Below, piece by piece: positions 14,137-27,511 of a stretch of 64,000 nt of DNA. Each line of letters begins with the position of its first letter. The first letter of the stretch is position 1. Made by a program: the position numbers and the translations under genes. The notes under the pieces were generated by a model that saw nothing but the letters and a program-made list of their open reading frames with translations, was not told the DNA's origin and did not search any database. Origin of the DNA: Alisma plantago-aquatica (taxonomy: Eukaryota > Streptophyta > Magnoliopsida > Alismatales > Alismataceae); the NCBI GenBank assembly GCA_963693085.1, contig OY856412.1, positions 1,126,309,744 through 1,126,373,743 of the forward strand, given 5' to 3'.

Positions 14137-17100
14137 TGTTTTCTCAAAAGGGGATGAAACCAAATTTATTTAACATGATTGTATCATAACACAAAGTAGC
14201 AGCTGGATTGAAAGATATATCTAACCATTATAAGGCTCTAAACATACTAAACTTTCACCATGCAGGGTGACATAAAGGAAAACTAACTACATATGTAGAA
14301 CTATCTGAGGATCACCTAACAACTTCAAGTAAGATCTCCCACGAAGTCGCCTACACTTGTTGTGGTCTAGGTCCTCCTAGATCTCCTTCTCCTTGTCCAA
14401 CACCTGGGGTTGGAAGCGTACCCCACAAAAGGAAAAGAAAAGAGGATATCAGCAAAAAGCTAGTATGAGCATGCTAAAAAGAAATTGAGAATTTTATTTT
14501 AAGAAAAAGGTACATCAAGTATAGAAGGATTCCCATACAAAAAGATAAGGACTACCCAATTGGGCATAAAAGGAAAGAATATCAAACATATGATAAAAGG
14601 GATACTTGCCATTAAAATAATAATAAAAGTGGTGCCACAAAAGCACTCATAAAGATTTTAGGGCACAAAACCCATAACAACCTGCATGTAGGTGAGATAA
14701 ACATAGGACTAGAACAACATAAGAAATAAAGGCTGCCAAGCCACATAAACTTGAACCTGATAGAGATTGGCACATAACCAAACTCCCAATATATATAAAT
14801 AGTTTGGCCAAACCTCATAAAATTGAAACCTGGGTATGGGGCACATAACCACCATCCCAAAATAAACAATAAGGGCACGTAACCCAAAACCAATGCAAAT
14901 TATATTACTCTAGGGCTATTGAGTCACACAACATGCTTAATAGGGAGGCAAGTAAAAAGGTATATTCAGATTTTACAACTTAATCACCACATAAGTGATA
15001 ATTATTATCAACCACCTCAAAGTGGGCATATAACAACAATTTAGGTTCCATAAAGAACAAGACATAATAAAAATTCCAAAAGAATGTCAAGAAGTTATTA
15101 TGATCACAAGATCAGTAACAAGTAGGGTACTTCACATGAAGCATCATTTTCAAAAGAAAAGGATATGGTTTTTAGGTTATTGTCCATAGGACCATGAGAA
15201 AGACAATTTAGGTTATTGCTTAATAAAGAAAAATAGGGGATGAAAACATACCTCTCACAGAGTTTTAATCAAAACAAGATTACTTCTAGATCCAAATCTA
15301 GGTTTCCAAAGCACCTAATATAATATATGTGAAATTAGGGTTAGAAGTGCATTGATTATTCAAAACCCTAAAATCTCCTTTTTTTATTATATGTGAATTA
15401 GGTCATCAAAACCACTCCATATTTTAGGTTATATTTTTATGAGTCCAAAACATATTTTATTACATTTTTCTTACATATAAATAATTAGTTATGAATTATA
15501 CAAGTTATTATCTTATTTAATTAGATCCATTAAGATCACTCATCATTAAAAAAAATTGGATTCAGGTGAAAAAAAACCCTTACCAAAAGAAATCTTACAT
15601 TTTTCTCATTTTATTGACTATTTATGCATATTTTTCTGATTAGGGATTAATTAGTTATGCATTTTATAAAACAAACCAATAAGAAAATAAGAAAAAGCCA
15701 AGTCATCAATCAAGGGTCGAGAAAGAGAGAGAGACCGGGCTCAACTGACTTGGCCCAATAAGGTAAGGCCAAGTCCGCAGTCAAAGGTGCAGTTGACTCA
15801 TCCCAAAAATAAAGAAAAAGAAGGTAAAATGACAGAAATGCCCTTATGCGAGAAATACAGCGAAGAAGGTGAAGAGAGGGGTAAAATGAAAAAATGTAAG
15901 GGACATTGTCCCCTACCTCACGTGCATGTCATGGTGTGAAGAAACAAAGCTACTGGCTAGCACCGTTTTGGGCAAAACCATAGAATGTGAGCAAAGGAGA
16001 AACTAGAGAAACCGAAGGCAAGAGCTGAAGAAAACGAACTCACCGAGCCAAGCTATTGGGATGTTGGTGTTCCCAGGCATACATGGATGCCGCCGTAAAG
16101 CTTGAATGAAAACAAGGTTGTCCATGACCAAACAAAGCTCGTGCAAAGAAATTGAGAGGGGAGAAGAGTTGTGCAACGGCCGACACAACTCAGGGTACAC
16201 CTATTTATAGGTGAGCTTAGGGTATAAGCCAAATCCAACGTGGTCGTGAGATGCACAAAGAAGGGAAGTTGGGCAATTGCAAAATACTTGTCCATAGGTC
16301 ATGATTTGGGGACCAAAATATGCAGAGAGTCTCAATGAACCCAATGCACAAGAAATCTCAGAAAATGACCCACTATGGCATGAGAAAATTGGATCGCAAA
16401 TCCCTCCTTTTGCGCAGTACTGTTCACGAGCGGGTTTCTCTCCTACCCAAGGTAGGAGACGCAATCCTCACCATTCATGTGGTGATCCAACGGCCTAAAA
16501 ATGGAGTGAAATAAAGGAAATAATAAGCCAAGTGACAAATCCAAATCCAAATCAAATAAAGTGGAAAAGAAATAATTTCTTATTTTCTCTCTCCTCTTTT
16601 GAGGTGCAAACGAGTCCCAAAATTAATAAACATTTACACCCTAATTGATTTTGAGGTTTAGAATCTAAATATGAAATTAGTTTTGACTTTTGAGAACTTT
16701 TAGTGGGTTAAATAATTCAATTACTATTTTCTCTTTCCTCCTTCATTAATCGTGATAGGATCACCCAAATTTTATGAAACTTGACCCACAAGTCTTATTT
16801 AATATGTTGGATACGAATTTACCATCAATTTTACATGTTGGAGTTATTTGTGTAATTATTTAATATTTTGAAGGTTCTACACACTTTCTCTCTCCAAATT
16901 TCACCTTTTAATCAAACTTTCTCCAAATTCATTTTTTAAAGGAAACACCCTTTTCTTTTCTAAATAAAATAGATATAGTTTTTATTATCCTAAATTGGTG
17001 AAACTTGGCCTCCAAGCCAAAGCATATCCTAAGAAAACGAATATGAGGTTATTATTATCCAAGAAGTTTTCCTTTTAACACATTATCCATTATTTCTATT

Positions 17101-17522
17101 ATTTCTCTCATTAATAATCCAATATCTCATTATTCATGTTTTAATCATTATCTTTGATTCCCTTTTTCTCTTCCTTGTACCCTAAGGCATAGGAATAATC
17201 TAGAATGAATCTACACCACCATTACCCCACATGTGATTATTTATTTGTATTTTGTGGAATTATAACTCATTATTCTAAATTATGGACACTTTATCTTTTA
17301 TGTACATATCATATGTACCTTTTATTTATTTTATGATTAATTTGAAGGTATTGGGTAATATTAATTTATATTATACATTTTAATGTGATTTATGCATGCA
17401 TTAATACATTTAAGGTCACTAAATAACTTACTCTAAACCTTGTTTGGCTAAATCTCAAAGACTAAGGGTTCTAAGTTATTAACCCTGGAATAAGATTAAG
17501 TCCTAGGTTTCAATATATTACA
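14137..17522 (-). repeat. 3' LTR of the gag-only element
   Basis: This 3386-bp LTR matches 18719-20531 plus 32519-35876 once the insertions are removed. On the plus strand it starts TGTTTTCTCAAAAGG and ends CAATATATTACA. It contains a TATA-like box at 16201-16210 (minus strand) and several GGGCACATAACC-like words between 14650 and 15030. A 93-codon minus-strand open frame (14612-14893) recurs in the other copy at 19194-19475. This reflects shared descent of the LTRs and is not evidence of coding. Confidence 0.85.
16197..16212 (-). promoter_or_regulatory. TATA box inside a hairpin, 3' LTR
   Basis: The minus strand has CTATAAATAG, close to the plant TATA consensus, centred in an inverted repeat with arms CACCTAT and ATAGGTG around two bases. 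It lies about 1.3 kb inside the LTR, at the expected U3/R position, and is kept unchanged in the other LTR at 32756-32771. Transcription would start roughly 30 bases downstream, near 16170. That start is inferred. Confidence 0.5.
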
Positions 17523-17523
17523 G

Positions 17524-17550
17524 CATACCACCCCTTAAAGAGATTTAGTC
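17524..17550 (-). other. Polypurine tract of the gag-only element
   Basis: Immediately before the 3' LTR the minus strand reads CTCTTTAAGGGGTGGTATGC. AAGGGGTGG is the typical plus-strand primer of Ty3 elements. A related GTAAGGGGTGG lies at the same place in the Tekay-type element at 42047. Confidence 0.7.
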
Positions 17551-17686
17551 CTCAAAATATAGACAACTATCTACTACACCTTAAAAGATTCATACTAATA
17601 AGCCAAACAAAACTATAGGTACAAAGATAACTTCTTTTGTATATATCATGAAAAAGGAAACATAACTTGAAAGTCTAACTATGAGA

Positions 17687-18613
17687 CTAAGGGTTACCTT
17701 CAACTTGATCATCATCATGGACTTCTTCACCATCCAAAGCAAAAACTCTTCCAGCACACCTTTCCATAGGTCTCTTACCATTGTTGTTACCATTATTCTG
17801 ATGAGGCATTTGAGGTTGTTGTTTTTGAGCCAGTACATGTTCATTATGAAGCTTAGGGCACCTAGGGAGAATATGTCCAAGTTCATTGTAATGATGGCAC
17901 ACAAGTCGATAGTCAGGTTGATACTTTGCTTGGTTCTTATCTTGAGAGAACTTCCCTGGAGGATGGTAACCATTGCACTTAGCACACTTGTCTCTTCTCT
18001 GCTCATGTCCTAAAGGTTTCCTCTTCTTATCAAACTCCCTAGGTTGAAACCCTAGGTAAGACTCCATGGCCAAAGCCTTATCGACCATCTGCTTAAAGGT
18101 CAAGGGAAGTTGTGGGATAAGAGCATGTCCCAAATTGTAGTTGAGCCATTAAAGGAATAGGTCAGCCCTACATTCCTCACCCAAACCAACTGCATAACGT
18201 TCCAACAGTAGAAACCCATTCCACCAAACTCTTGTAGGTCCATCTGAAACATATGAAGCAAATCTAACCTTATGATGTGGAGTACAGGACATACCATCAA
18301 AACTCCTCTCAATTGCTAACACCCAATCATCATCTTTGTCGACCATCTCTATCTCACATTCACCCTTGAAGGAAGGAGGTTGTATCTTCATGAACTCCAT
18401 GATTAAGAACTCCTTAGGTTTCTCAGGTACATATGAGTCTTTCATCTTCCCCGTAATGGAAGAAGCAAAGAGTTGTCAAAACATGGCCAACTCTTACTCT
18501 GGAATCATAACTACTCCTGAACTAGTAGAAGTTGAGGTCCCCTAACCGAACCTAAGGTTTTGGGGTGTCTCGTAACCGTACTGGTTGTCAACAATCGAGT
18601 TATCTCCCCCCAT
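17687..18613 (-). pseudogene. Ty3-type gag (broken)
   Basis: A single frame runs from ATG at 18613 to a TAA at 17687, about 308 codons, interrupted by stops at 18542 (TAG), 18494 (TAA), 18476 (TGA) and 18149 (TAA). The capsid-type segment has IQPPSFKGE near codon 75, then WVLAIERSFD, KVRFASYVSDGPTRVWW and later YLGFQPREF, all typical of Ty3 Gag. The C-terminal region carries CAKCNGYHPPGKFS and a knuckle CHHYNELGHILPRC. In that knuckle the second Cys of C-x2-C-x4-H-x4-C is Tyr, so it should not bind zinc. Gag would package the RNA into virus-like particles. No pol follows: the next 165 bases lead straight to the polypurine tract and LTR. Confidence 0.8.
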
Positions 18614-18692
18614 TAGGGTTTTGCCTGCACAAGGCAAGGTACTAGGTGTAAGCAACCTAAGATAAGGGTAAACATCCTAAGGGAGACATGTT

Positions 18693-18712
18693 TGAAATAG
18701 TTAGATAACCGA
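18693..18712 (-). other. Weak candidate primer-binding site
   Basis: Just inside the 5' LTR the minus strand reads TCGGTTATCTAACT. With one extra base and a few changes this could be a decayed initiator-Met primer site (TGGTATCAGAGC). It lies close to the LTR edge, but the match is poor. Confidence 0.25.
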
Positions 18713-18718
18713 CATTAA

Positions 18719-20531
18719 CTTTTTCTCAAAAGGGGATGAAACCAAATTTATTTAACATGATTGTATCATAACACAAAGTAGTAGCTGAATTGAAAGATAT
18801 ATCTAACCATTACAAGGCTTCTAAATATACTAAACTTTCACCACGTAGGGTGACATAAAGGAAAACTTACTACATATGTAGAACTAGTTGATGATCACCT
18901 AACAACTTCAAGCAAGGTCTCCCAAAAAGTCAACTACATTTGTTGTGGTCCAGGTCCTCCTAGATCTCCTTCTCCTTGTCCAAAACCTGGGGTTGGAAGA
19001 GTACCCCACAAAAGGAAAAGAAAATAGGATATTAGCAAAAAGCTGGTATGAGTATGCTAAAAAGGAATTGAACATTTTATTTTAAGAAAAAGGTACATCA
19101 AGTATATAAGCCTTCCCATGCAAAAAGTTAAGGACTACCCAATCAGGCATAAAAGTAAGAATCTCAAACATGTGATAAAAGGGATACTTGCCATTAAAAC
19201 AATAATAAAAGTGGTGCCACAAAAGCACTCATAAAGCTTTTAGGGCACAAAACCCATAACAACCTGCATGTAGGTGAGATAAACATAGTACTAGAACAAC
19301 ATAAGAAACAAAGGCGGCCAAGCCACATAAATTTGAATCTAATAGAGATTGGCACATAACCAAGCTCCCAATATATATAAATAGTTGGGCCAAACCTCAT
19401 AAATTTGAAACCCGAGTATGGGGCACATACCCACCATCCCAAAATAAATAATAAGGGCACATAACCCAAAACCAATGCAAACTATATTACTCTAGGGCTA
19501 CTGAGTCACACAACATGCTTAATAGGGAGGCAAGTAAAAAGGTATAGTCAAATTTTACAAATTATTCACCACATAAGTGATCATTATTATCAACTACCTC
19601 AAAGTGGGCATATAACAACAATTTGGATTCCATAATGAACATGACATAATAAATATTCCAAAAGAATGTCAAGACGTTATTATAATCACAAGATCAATAA
19701 CAAGTAGGGTACTTCACATGAAGCATCATTTTCAAAAGAAAAAGATATGGTTTTTAGGTTATTGTCCATAGGACCAAGAAAAAGACAATTTAGGTTATTG
19801 CCCAATAATGAAAAATAGGGGATGAAAACATACCTCTCATAGAGTCTTAATTTAAACAAGATTACTTCTAGATCCAAATCTAGGTTTCCAAAGCACCTAA
19901 TATCATATATGTCAAATTTGGTTCAAAAGTGCATTGATTATTCAAAACCCTAAAAATCGCCTTTTCATTATATGTGAATTAGGTCATCAAAACCATTCCA
20001 TATTTTAGGCTATATTTTAATGAGTTCAAAACATATTTTATTACATTTTTCTGACTTATAAAATTTAGTTATGAATTATACATGTTATTATCTTATTTAA
20101 TTAGATCCATTAATATCACTCATCATAAAACATTGGATTCATGTGACAAAACCCTTACCAAAAGAAAGCTTACATATTTCTCATTGTATTGACTATTTAT
20201 GCATATTTTTCTGATTAGGGATTAATCAGTTATGCATTTTGTAAAACCAACCAATAAGGAAAAGCCAAATCATCAGTCAAGGGTCGAGAGAGAGAGAGAG
20301 ACCAGGCCCAACAAACTTGGCCCAATCGAGTGAGGCCAAGTCTGCGGTCAAAGGCACAGTTGACTCATCCCAAAAACAAGGAAAAATAAGGTAAAATGAC
20401 AGAAATGCCCTTATGCGAGAAAACAACAAAGAAGACGAAGAGAGGGGTAAAAGCGACAAAAAGCCAGGGACATTGTCCCCTACCTCACGTGCCTGTCATG
20501 GTGTGAAGCAGCAATGTTGCTGGCTAGCACC
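18719..20531 (-). repeat. 5' LTR of the gag-only element, proximal part
   Basis: This matches 14137 to about 15963 of the other LTR and stops at GCTAGCACC, where the 12-kb element is inserted. The last five bases (GCACC, 20527-20531) are the left copy of that element's target duplication. The LTR resumes at 32519. Confidence 0.85.
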
Positions 20532-23500
20532 TGTCGGGACCCGTCACGCTAAACGAGATTACTCAAAACATAAAACACAATCAATTGCTAATTAATCACA
20601 TACCCAAAAATATGGGTAAATTAAAACCGATTTCAACATCAACACCTGCTCAGAAACGTTTGAAGGATCCCGACATATTTCTTGTATCCATGCTATGCCA
20701 CACACACAAGCATTAATATGCTAACAAAAGTTCGGTTTATTTGAAATATTATATACAAACTTTATCATGCCCGGACCTGAGAGTACAAGGACGACTCTAG
20801 GACACACTAGACATCTAATCCACTTTATCAAATATTCATTACCATAGCTCCTCTTTGCTGCCACATATTTGTTTTGTCACTTCCGATTACCTAAAAAAAG
20901 TGTGGTGAACCACAAGGGTGAGACACAGTCCCAGCAAGAGATATAACCATCAACAACGTTTATTGATTACAACATTTTTATGTAATTAAATAGTTAAGAA
21001 GTTTAATCAGATATAACAAATAAGATCAATAGTACTGATGATTAACAAAATACATAAAGGAGCAGATAACAATTATCATTATCAAGCTGACTATCATCAT
21101 TTTCCTTATTAACCGTATAAGAGATTCAATAGCATATTCATAACTAGCATAAGCAAGTCTAGTAGCATGTTATCTCTATTAACATGAATAAGTCTAGCAT
21201 CATAAGCATATCTAACAACATTAGCATGTATAATAGTTTGAACAGATCAATATCATAAGCAAAGTTATCAACATAAGCATGGGTATTTGCATAAGCATGA
21301 TTAGCAGTATATGCATTTCTAATTATAGAGGCATGGCTAGCATGCTAAACATAACTAACAACATGAGATAGCTAGCATCATGATTATAATCAACAGTAGA
21401 AGTATAGATATCAACATAAGCATGATTATTGTATGTACACATTTACAGTCTTATGCATATCCACAACATAAGTATAATTACTATCTTTTAATTGCACTAA
21501 GCATCATCTTTATGTAAAGAGAACAAACAAGGGTTATCATCCAATGTGAAACGTCGTGTATAACCCTAAACAAATATGTTACACGGCTGTATTAAATCTT
21601 TTATTACGCCCTGGGAAATTTGAATCGTACCATTCAAAGTCCAACCGACCCCTGCGAAGGGCTATTCGGTTCTCTACAAGATTTAGGAGTACCGGCATCC
21701 TAAGATCTCTCCCCCCCCGTCAGTACGAGTAAAAAGGCAGTGACATATCAGTCAAAGCTGCCACCACAACGACATATAGTCAAGCTGAAAACCACTAGTC
21801 CGACCTTGGTACAGGTCACGACACTAGAAACCAGGGTATTCAAACCCAATCACTGAGGTACAACCACAGTTGTCCTCTAATCACATCATGTTATAATCAC
21901 CGAGACACAACCGCAGTCGTTCTCAATCACATCAGATGTATGAGGAATGACCATAGCCAACCTCCACAATCTGCATTGTGGATGACAAGGATATATCCTC
22001 AACCTGCCACCCCCACATATTCAACAATATGCACTTCGAGTTTCCCTTAGGAATACTCGTTTCACCATCCAGCAAGTTCTGACACTGAAGATGGTTCTAC
22101 GGCACATGGCACTACATGATTAGAGTTGCACTTGATTAGTTATGCCAATTGGGTGAATTAAGGCTGCATCAAACAAGTGGACATACAAACCCTAATTCAC
22201 TTCTAGCAAGCATGTAAATATCAAAACTTGAAAAGATATAAAATGTATGAAACATAATTTCTCATCTCATCATCACATGGTATTATTCACTTGCCATTCC
22301 CAGGACTACACTAGTCATCATATTATCACAAGATATAAATCATTTTCAGAAAATCACATGGTATCAACTCTTATCAACAGAAGAGGAATACACCTGATTC
22401 AGGGCTCAACTATGCCCAAAGGTCATTAAGACCATCATACTATCACAAGATATAAATCCTTTTCACAATATCACAAGGATTCAACCCCTTATCAACACAA
22501 GAGGATTACACATCATTCAGGGCTCAATCATTCCCAAAGGTCATTAAGACCATTATATTATTATTCCCTACAAGATCATCATTATCTTTTCAAGCCTTAT
22601 AACAAGGCTCAACAACACCACTTACATTTAATACACCAGATCAACACAATATTGCATTAATGAGCTAGGAGATATTTATAAACAATCATAGTACAGTTAT
22701 ATTAACATTAAGAACATTCTTTTATTACATCAACATGCAAGAAATCTAGATATGATTAACTCTCATCATATTCATTATGCACATGTTTAGCATAAGAAAG
22801 TATCAACCATGTGGTTATAATAACAACCAATTAACATGTCAAGGTTATGATCATAGTAAGGAGGTTATTCTACAATCATTCCATCATATAAGAATGTTAA
22901 ACATGAATGCCCATTTTTATCTGATTGCATTAGATTTAGGTTCAGCATAATAAATTATATCAATGTTACTAATCATCACTTATACCCAAACCCTAACTCA
23001 CGACATCCCCATTGGATCATGGATGCATAAGGTGAAATATCACCATTACATTCCATACTATTCTCAAGTATGAGCCCACACCTAAATCAAGGTGTAACCA
23101 TCAGGTTATAACATACTAGGGTTTCAACAATAATAGAGTACTCCATGGTTGTATTAGTTATTCAAGGACTATTCATACCCAATTACCATCATTTAGTTAT
23201 ATTAAAGCTAGGTATAACAAGCTATACCTCATTAGGGTTACATATCAACACAATATGTTTATCAACCCTTCTATTCATATGAATGAATAGCTAAGACTAA
23301 CTTATTAAGGGTAACCCTTCGTTTGTTCCATCATCATTCAACCCATATCACTATACCACAATGTCACCCAGAACCATTGGATGTTTAAAAGGTAAGAACT
23401 TTGGTTGTTTACATTAGTAAACACTTTAGATAAACCATCTATGAAGTCCTTGATTTGTGATCTAGAAGGAGTCACCATCTAACCCTAGACATCCCTTTAT

Positions 23501-25553
23501 TAACAACTCAAAAAGTTCCATTGAGAGTAGGGTAAAACCCACAATCGACTGTTCAGGTAGAACAAGCCATCCATTGCCAACAAGTAAAATCCTTAAGTTG
23601 ATCATAAAAAGGAAATCATCTAAATCCTATTATTAGGACCAACATATTAAATTATCCATAATTCCACTTTATTGGAGGAATAAACATTATATCTTGACCA
23701 TTGGGTCAAGTTCATATATTAAAACCATCAATTACATTATATGTTCGACCATTGCATCAAGACCTAAGAAACCAGTGGTCTAAGGATTAATGAATGCTAA
23801 AACTATATGATTAACTCACCATAAATTGTAGAGACCTGATCCACCATCATTAGTGATCATTAAATCACTATAGGTTGTTAGATCAACACTATATTCCTTA
23901 ATCAACATCAAATATCAAGCTGACGTCAACATTGATTGATAACATCAGTAGGGTATTTAGTGGTTGATTATTAAACTTCTAAATGGTCCAAAACCTAACC
24001 TAAGGGGTGAACATAGGTTGTCAAAACAACCTGATCCAAGTCACATAATACCTTAGTGCTAACACACAGATGATCACAGATTCATATAGAACTGAAATCA
24101 GAACAGGGAACATTATAAAAATTGAAATCTAAGTCAAGCATAGCTTTTTAGTGCATGAATCATCATTTTCAAGCAAGAACATGATCTAGAAAGTTTATAG
24201 TAAGCAATAAACGTGGAGCAAGTTATAAAACTTGCCTCTAATGCGAAGATGAAACCCCGCACAGAAGAAATCTCGAGCAGGTAGGGTAGAAAATCCAAGA
24301 GTAACTAGGAATTCGTCCATCTAGCACCTTTCTTCATCAAATGAGCAATTTAGGTTCCGATGAACCATGTCAATTTACTCGTCCAATCCACATTGATCAA
24401 ATGATAAACTATATCATATAAAAGTGTAAAGAAGCGATTTATGAAATAAAAAATCAGGCGATGCCAAATACTGTCCAACGCCTGATAACTGTTGTTATCA
24501 GCGAAAAATCGGGCAATTAACCAAAACTTTTCAAATGTCAGAGTTAATTCATGATAAGTGAGAGAAACTCTAATGACAGCCATTTGGGATGTCCGGATTC
24601 GTCTGGAAATGTGTCTAGGGCCTGTTTCCGTGCAGAATTTGGTTGTCTTCAACCTTTGGTATTTCCTATTCATGATCCTATTGTATCAAGCTACTTCACG
24701 CACACAGCAGGTTGGCGGAGAGCTCAGCTAGGAACTCAAACGTGGCTGGGAGCTATGGAAACTCACCTAGACCTCAAGGTCAGATCTAAAGGACACCATT
24801 GAAGGTTCTAGTTGCGCCCAACATCTCTGGTTCAAACCTTCTACAAGCAGCAGCAGCGTCACTCACAAAGGAGGGAGAGGAGCTCGGCTAGGAGTTGAAT
24901 CAAGGGCTAGGGCTTCAGATTCTTGCGAGAACCTCAAGGTCGGAGTTGGAGGCATCGTTTCCTAGTGTTTTGCTCCCAAGACGGTGCCCTATTGCTGATG
25001 CACGCAGCTATGGCTGTTGCAGGGCGTCGGCCGCCCAAACAGCTAGGGAAAGCTGTTGGTTGCTAGAGGAAGAAGAAGAGGTAGGGAGGAGAAGAGGAAA
25101 AGTGGGCGGAGGTCGACGAATCTTGGTAGCTAGCTGATCTGCCCTAAAATTGCCCTGTGATCGTCGCCCTTAGCTAACCGATCAAGCTGTCTGCCTGGGG
25201 CACCACTTTTGTTGTTCTGGAAAACGATCGGGTGAGGGGATAAAGGAGAAAGGAGAATAAAGGTTATAAAGCTAATTAATGGGAAAATTGCATATTCAAT
25301 CCCAGAAATTGAAACCCTCGTAACTTTCTCTCCGTAGGTCCAAATCAAATGATTTCTTTTGCAAATTTTCAAGAACGAGATCCTCTACAACCTAAAAGCA
25401 AGAAATCATGCTAATTAGACTGGAACACTCGATTAAAGCACTAATTGCATCAGTGAGTACTTAATTCAACTTAATCAACTTAATGATGCACTAAGCATTA
25501 AACTATGGTAATTAAGCTTGTTCAACTCATTAAACAAGTTTTGGGGCCTTACA
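20532..25553 (-). repeat. 3' LTR of the LARD-like element
   Basis: 5022 bp, plus strand TGTCGGGACC to GGGGCCTTACA. It matches 27512-32518 along its length with scattered substitutions and small indels. It contains a 117-bp tandem duplication at 22324-22557 and a GC-richer block at about 24540-25140. The minus strand has a weak TATA-like TTTATAAC near 25263. An 83-codon plus-strand open frame (24551-24802) is present in both LTRs but has no recognisable domain. Confidence 0.9.
22324..22557. repeat. 117-bp tandem duplication within the 3' LTR
   Basis: Units start at 22324 and 22441 with TATCACAAGATATAAAT, and both contain AAAGGTCATTAAGACCAT. The same duplication is in the other LTR near 29299-29530, so it predates insertion. 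Confidence 0.85.
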
Positions 25554-27511
25554 ACTATAAGCCCCTAACAGGGATTTCACCCCCGAAATCCAAGATAAAC
25601 TAAAATGGGTACTTCCTCTACACCTCATCCTATTACCTTCACATGGTTACTTGCATATCATGGTAATGTCACATCATTCATACATATCTCATCTTGGATC
25701 AGCACAAAAATGCCCACATAAGAAGACATATCATAGTCACATTAAGAAATTTAATCAACCTCATCTCACTCTTATTCAACTTATTCTCATAGCAGTTACT
25801 GCTTCGGCAACCCTAAGGTTTTTGAATAAATATTGATCATATTTTTGACCATATTTGAAATACTTTGACATGTCATCATTCAAAGATTGCTACAACTTGT
25901 AAAACATTACTTGAACACTCTCTTCCTCCTATTCATAAATTCTATTTGTACATTGATTAGTCTAAAGGATATAACTCTAAACTCATCATGGTCATGTGAA
26001 TTATGTCATCCAATCTAACTCTTATGCATTGATATTTTATCATAGGTTTATCTTAAAGGAACATGGTATCACATATTTATTAACAAACCAACCATCTATC
26101 CTTGATAGTGGTCTTTCCCAGCTATCACTGAACCATACACAACATTTTAGAATCACTTTTGTTTTTCCTTACAAGCAACATATATAGGATCATTATCAAC
26201 TCTCTCTCTCTCTCTACAAGAGAGGAATACTTGGAATGTTCATTTAATAAACATCTCCAACCTTCACATATTTCTCATATTATTGATACATCTTGGATAC
26301 TAGGATTCATTACCTTGGTATCCACCTCATGCGCAATAAGGAACTCACATCCTTATCTCATCTACTTTTACAAACATAACAAATATCAAGACATATAAGA
26401 GGAGTCTTCCTAATTATTGGAAGGCTCAAAAGAAAAATCATCACAAACTTTTTGATCGTGGAACCATAATCCAAACAACCTTATTCTATAATAAGATATC
26501 CATCCTCATGTTTAGAATGAATCCACACATACCAAGTGGCAATGATCCACTTAAAATATGTGCCCTGGAAAGAAAAGACACAAAGGGAATCATACTTTCC
26601 ACATCATAGTAACATTGTTCAAGGTCACTAACAAAAAGGTAACCAATTCTATTTTCATTATGCAAGTTACAACTTCTTACGTATCATTTTACCTTTTTCA
26701 TTTCAGGTTCCTTGCCATTAGCATAGGAATTATCACGATTAACATATCTCATTACTCCTTCCTTGACGACTATTTATCCCACTTGGGTATGGTCTCTTAT
26801 TTTTATTTATTTTTCAACCACTTATCAACATGTAAATACTCATATTCCACATTTGGTTCATTAAATCGGGATCATCTCCCTTAATTTCTTTCACATGCCA
26901 TGTTGATTTTTCATTAACACTTTCTTACACACATAGGTTGGTCTGATATTAACTCAGGTTCCACCTTATTTCTTTGTCATTGTTCCCATTCATCTTCTCA
27001 TTTTGTACTTGTTATAGGAGTTCTCTCTATCTTATGTGGATTTCATACCTTGATTCACTTTATAAGTATAGACTTATCTGTCTTTTACTTTATTATCTTC
27101 TTGAATCACATCTTCAAGAACTCCTCTTTTTCTAATTTGTATTCAGATTAGATTTCATGGTGTTGTATCTTTCTCTTATAATTACCAAACATTCATGTTT
27201 TGATAGATAATGATACAATTTTCATCTTCTTTAAGGTAGGATTGAGATATTCACACCATGATTTCTTATTCGTTATGCTCTTTAGATTGTCTCAAAATGA
27301 CTACTTGGTCAGAGTAATCAGAAAGATAACAATCTAAGAGTTCCATACTTACCTTTCTTCAATAATTGAATACCTGGCCAGGGCACCCAAATACTGAGAT
27401 TAGGCAGTATGCACCATATTTTTGTGTCATGTTCCTGACTTAGACATCATCCTAGTCTTATGTTCTAGTGTCCCTGTAGACTCAGTGAACCTAAAGCTCT
27501 GATACCAAACT
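25554..27511 (-). other. Non-coding interior of the LARD-like element
   Basis: 1958 bp between the LTRs. On the minus strand it begins with the primer site and ends with GTTAGGGGCTTATAG, a modest purine-rich tract, next to the 3' LTR. All frames are broken by frequent stops and no retrotransposon protein motif is visible. It may act only as packaging or priming sequence. Confidence 0.75.
27496..27507 (-). other. Primer-binding site (initiator Met tRNA)
   Basis: The minus strand reads TGGTATCAGAGC, the standard complement of the plant initiator-Met tRNA 3' end. It lies four bases inside the 5' LTR edge at 27512. Confidence 0.9.

Noticed and set aside
14612..19475. 93-codon minus-strand open frames in both LTRs of the gag-only element
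   Set aside because: They are the same LTR sequence seen twice, hydrophobic and without a domain. Conservation follows from LTR duplication.
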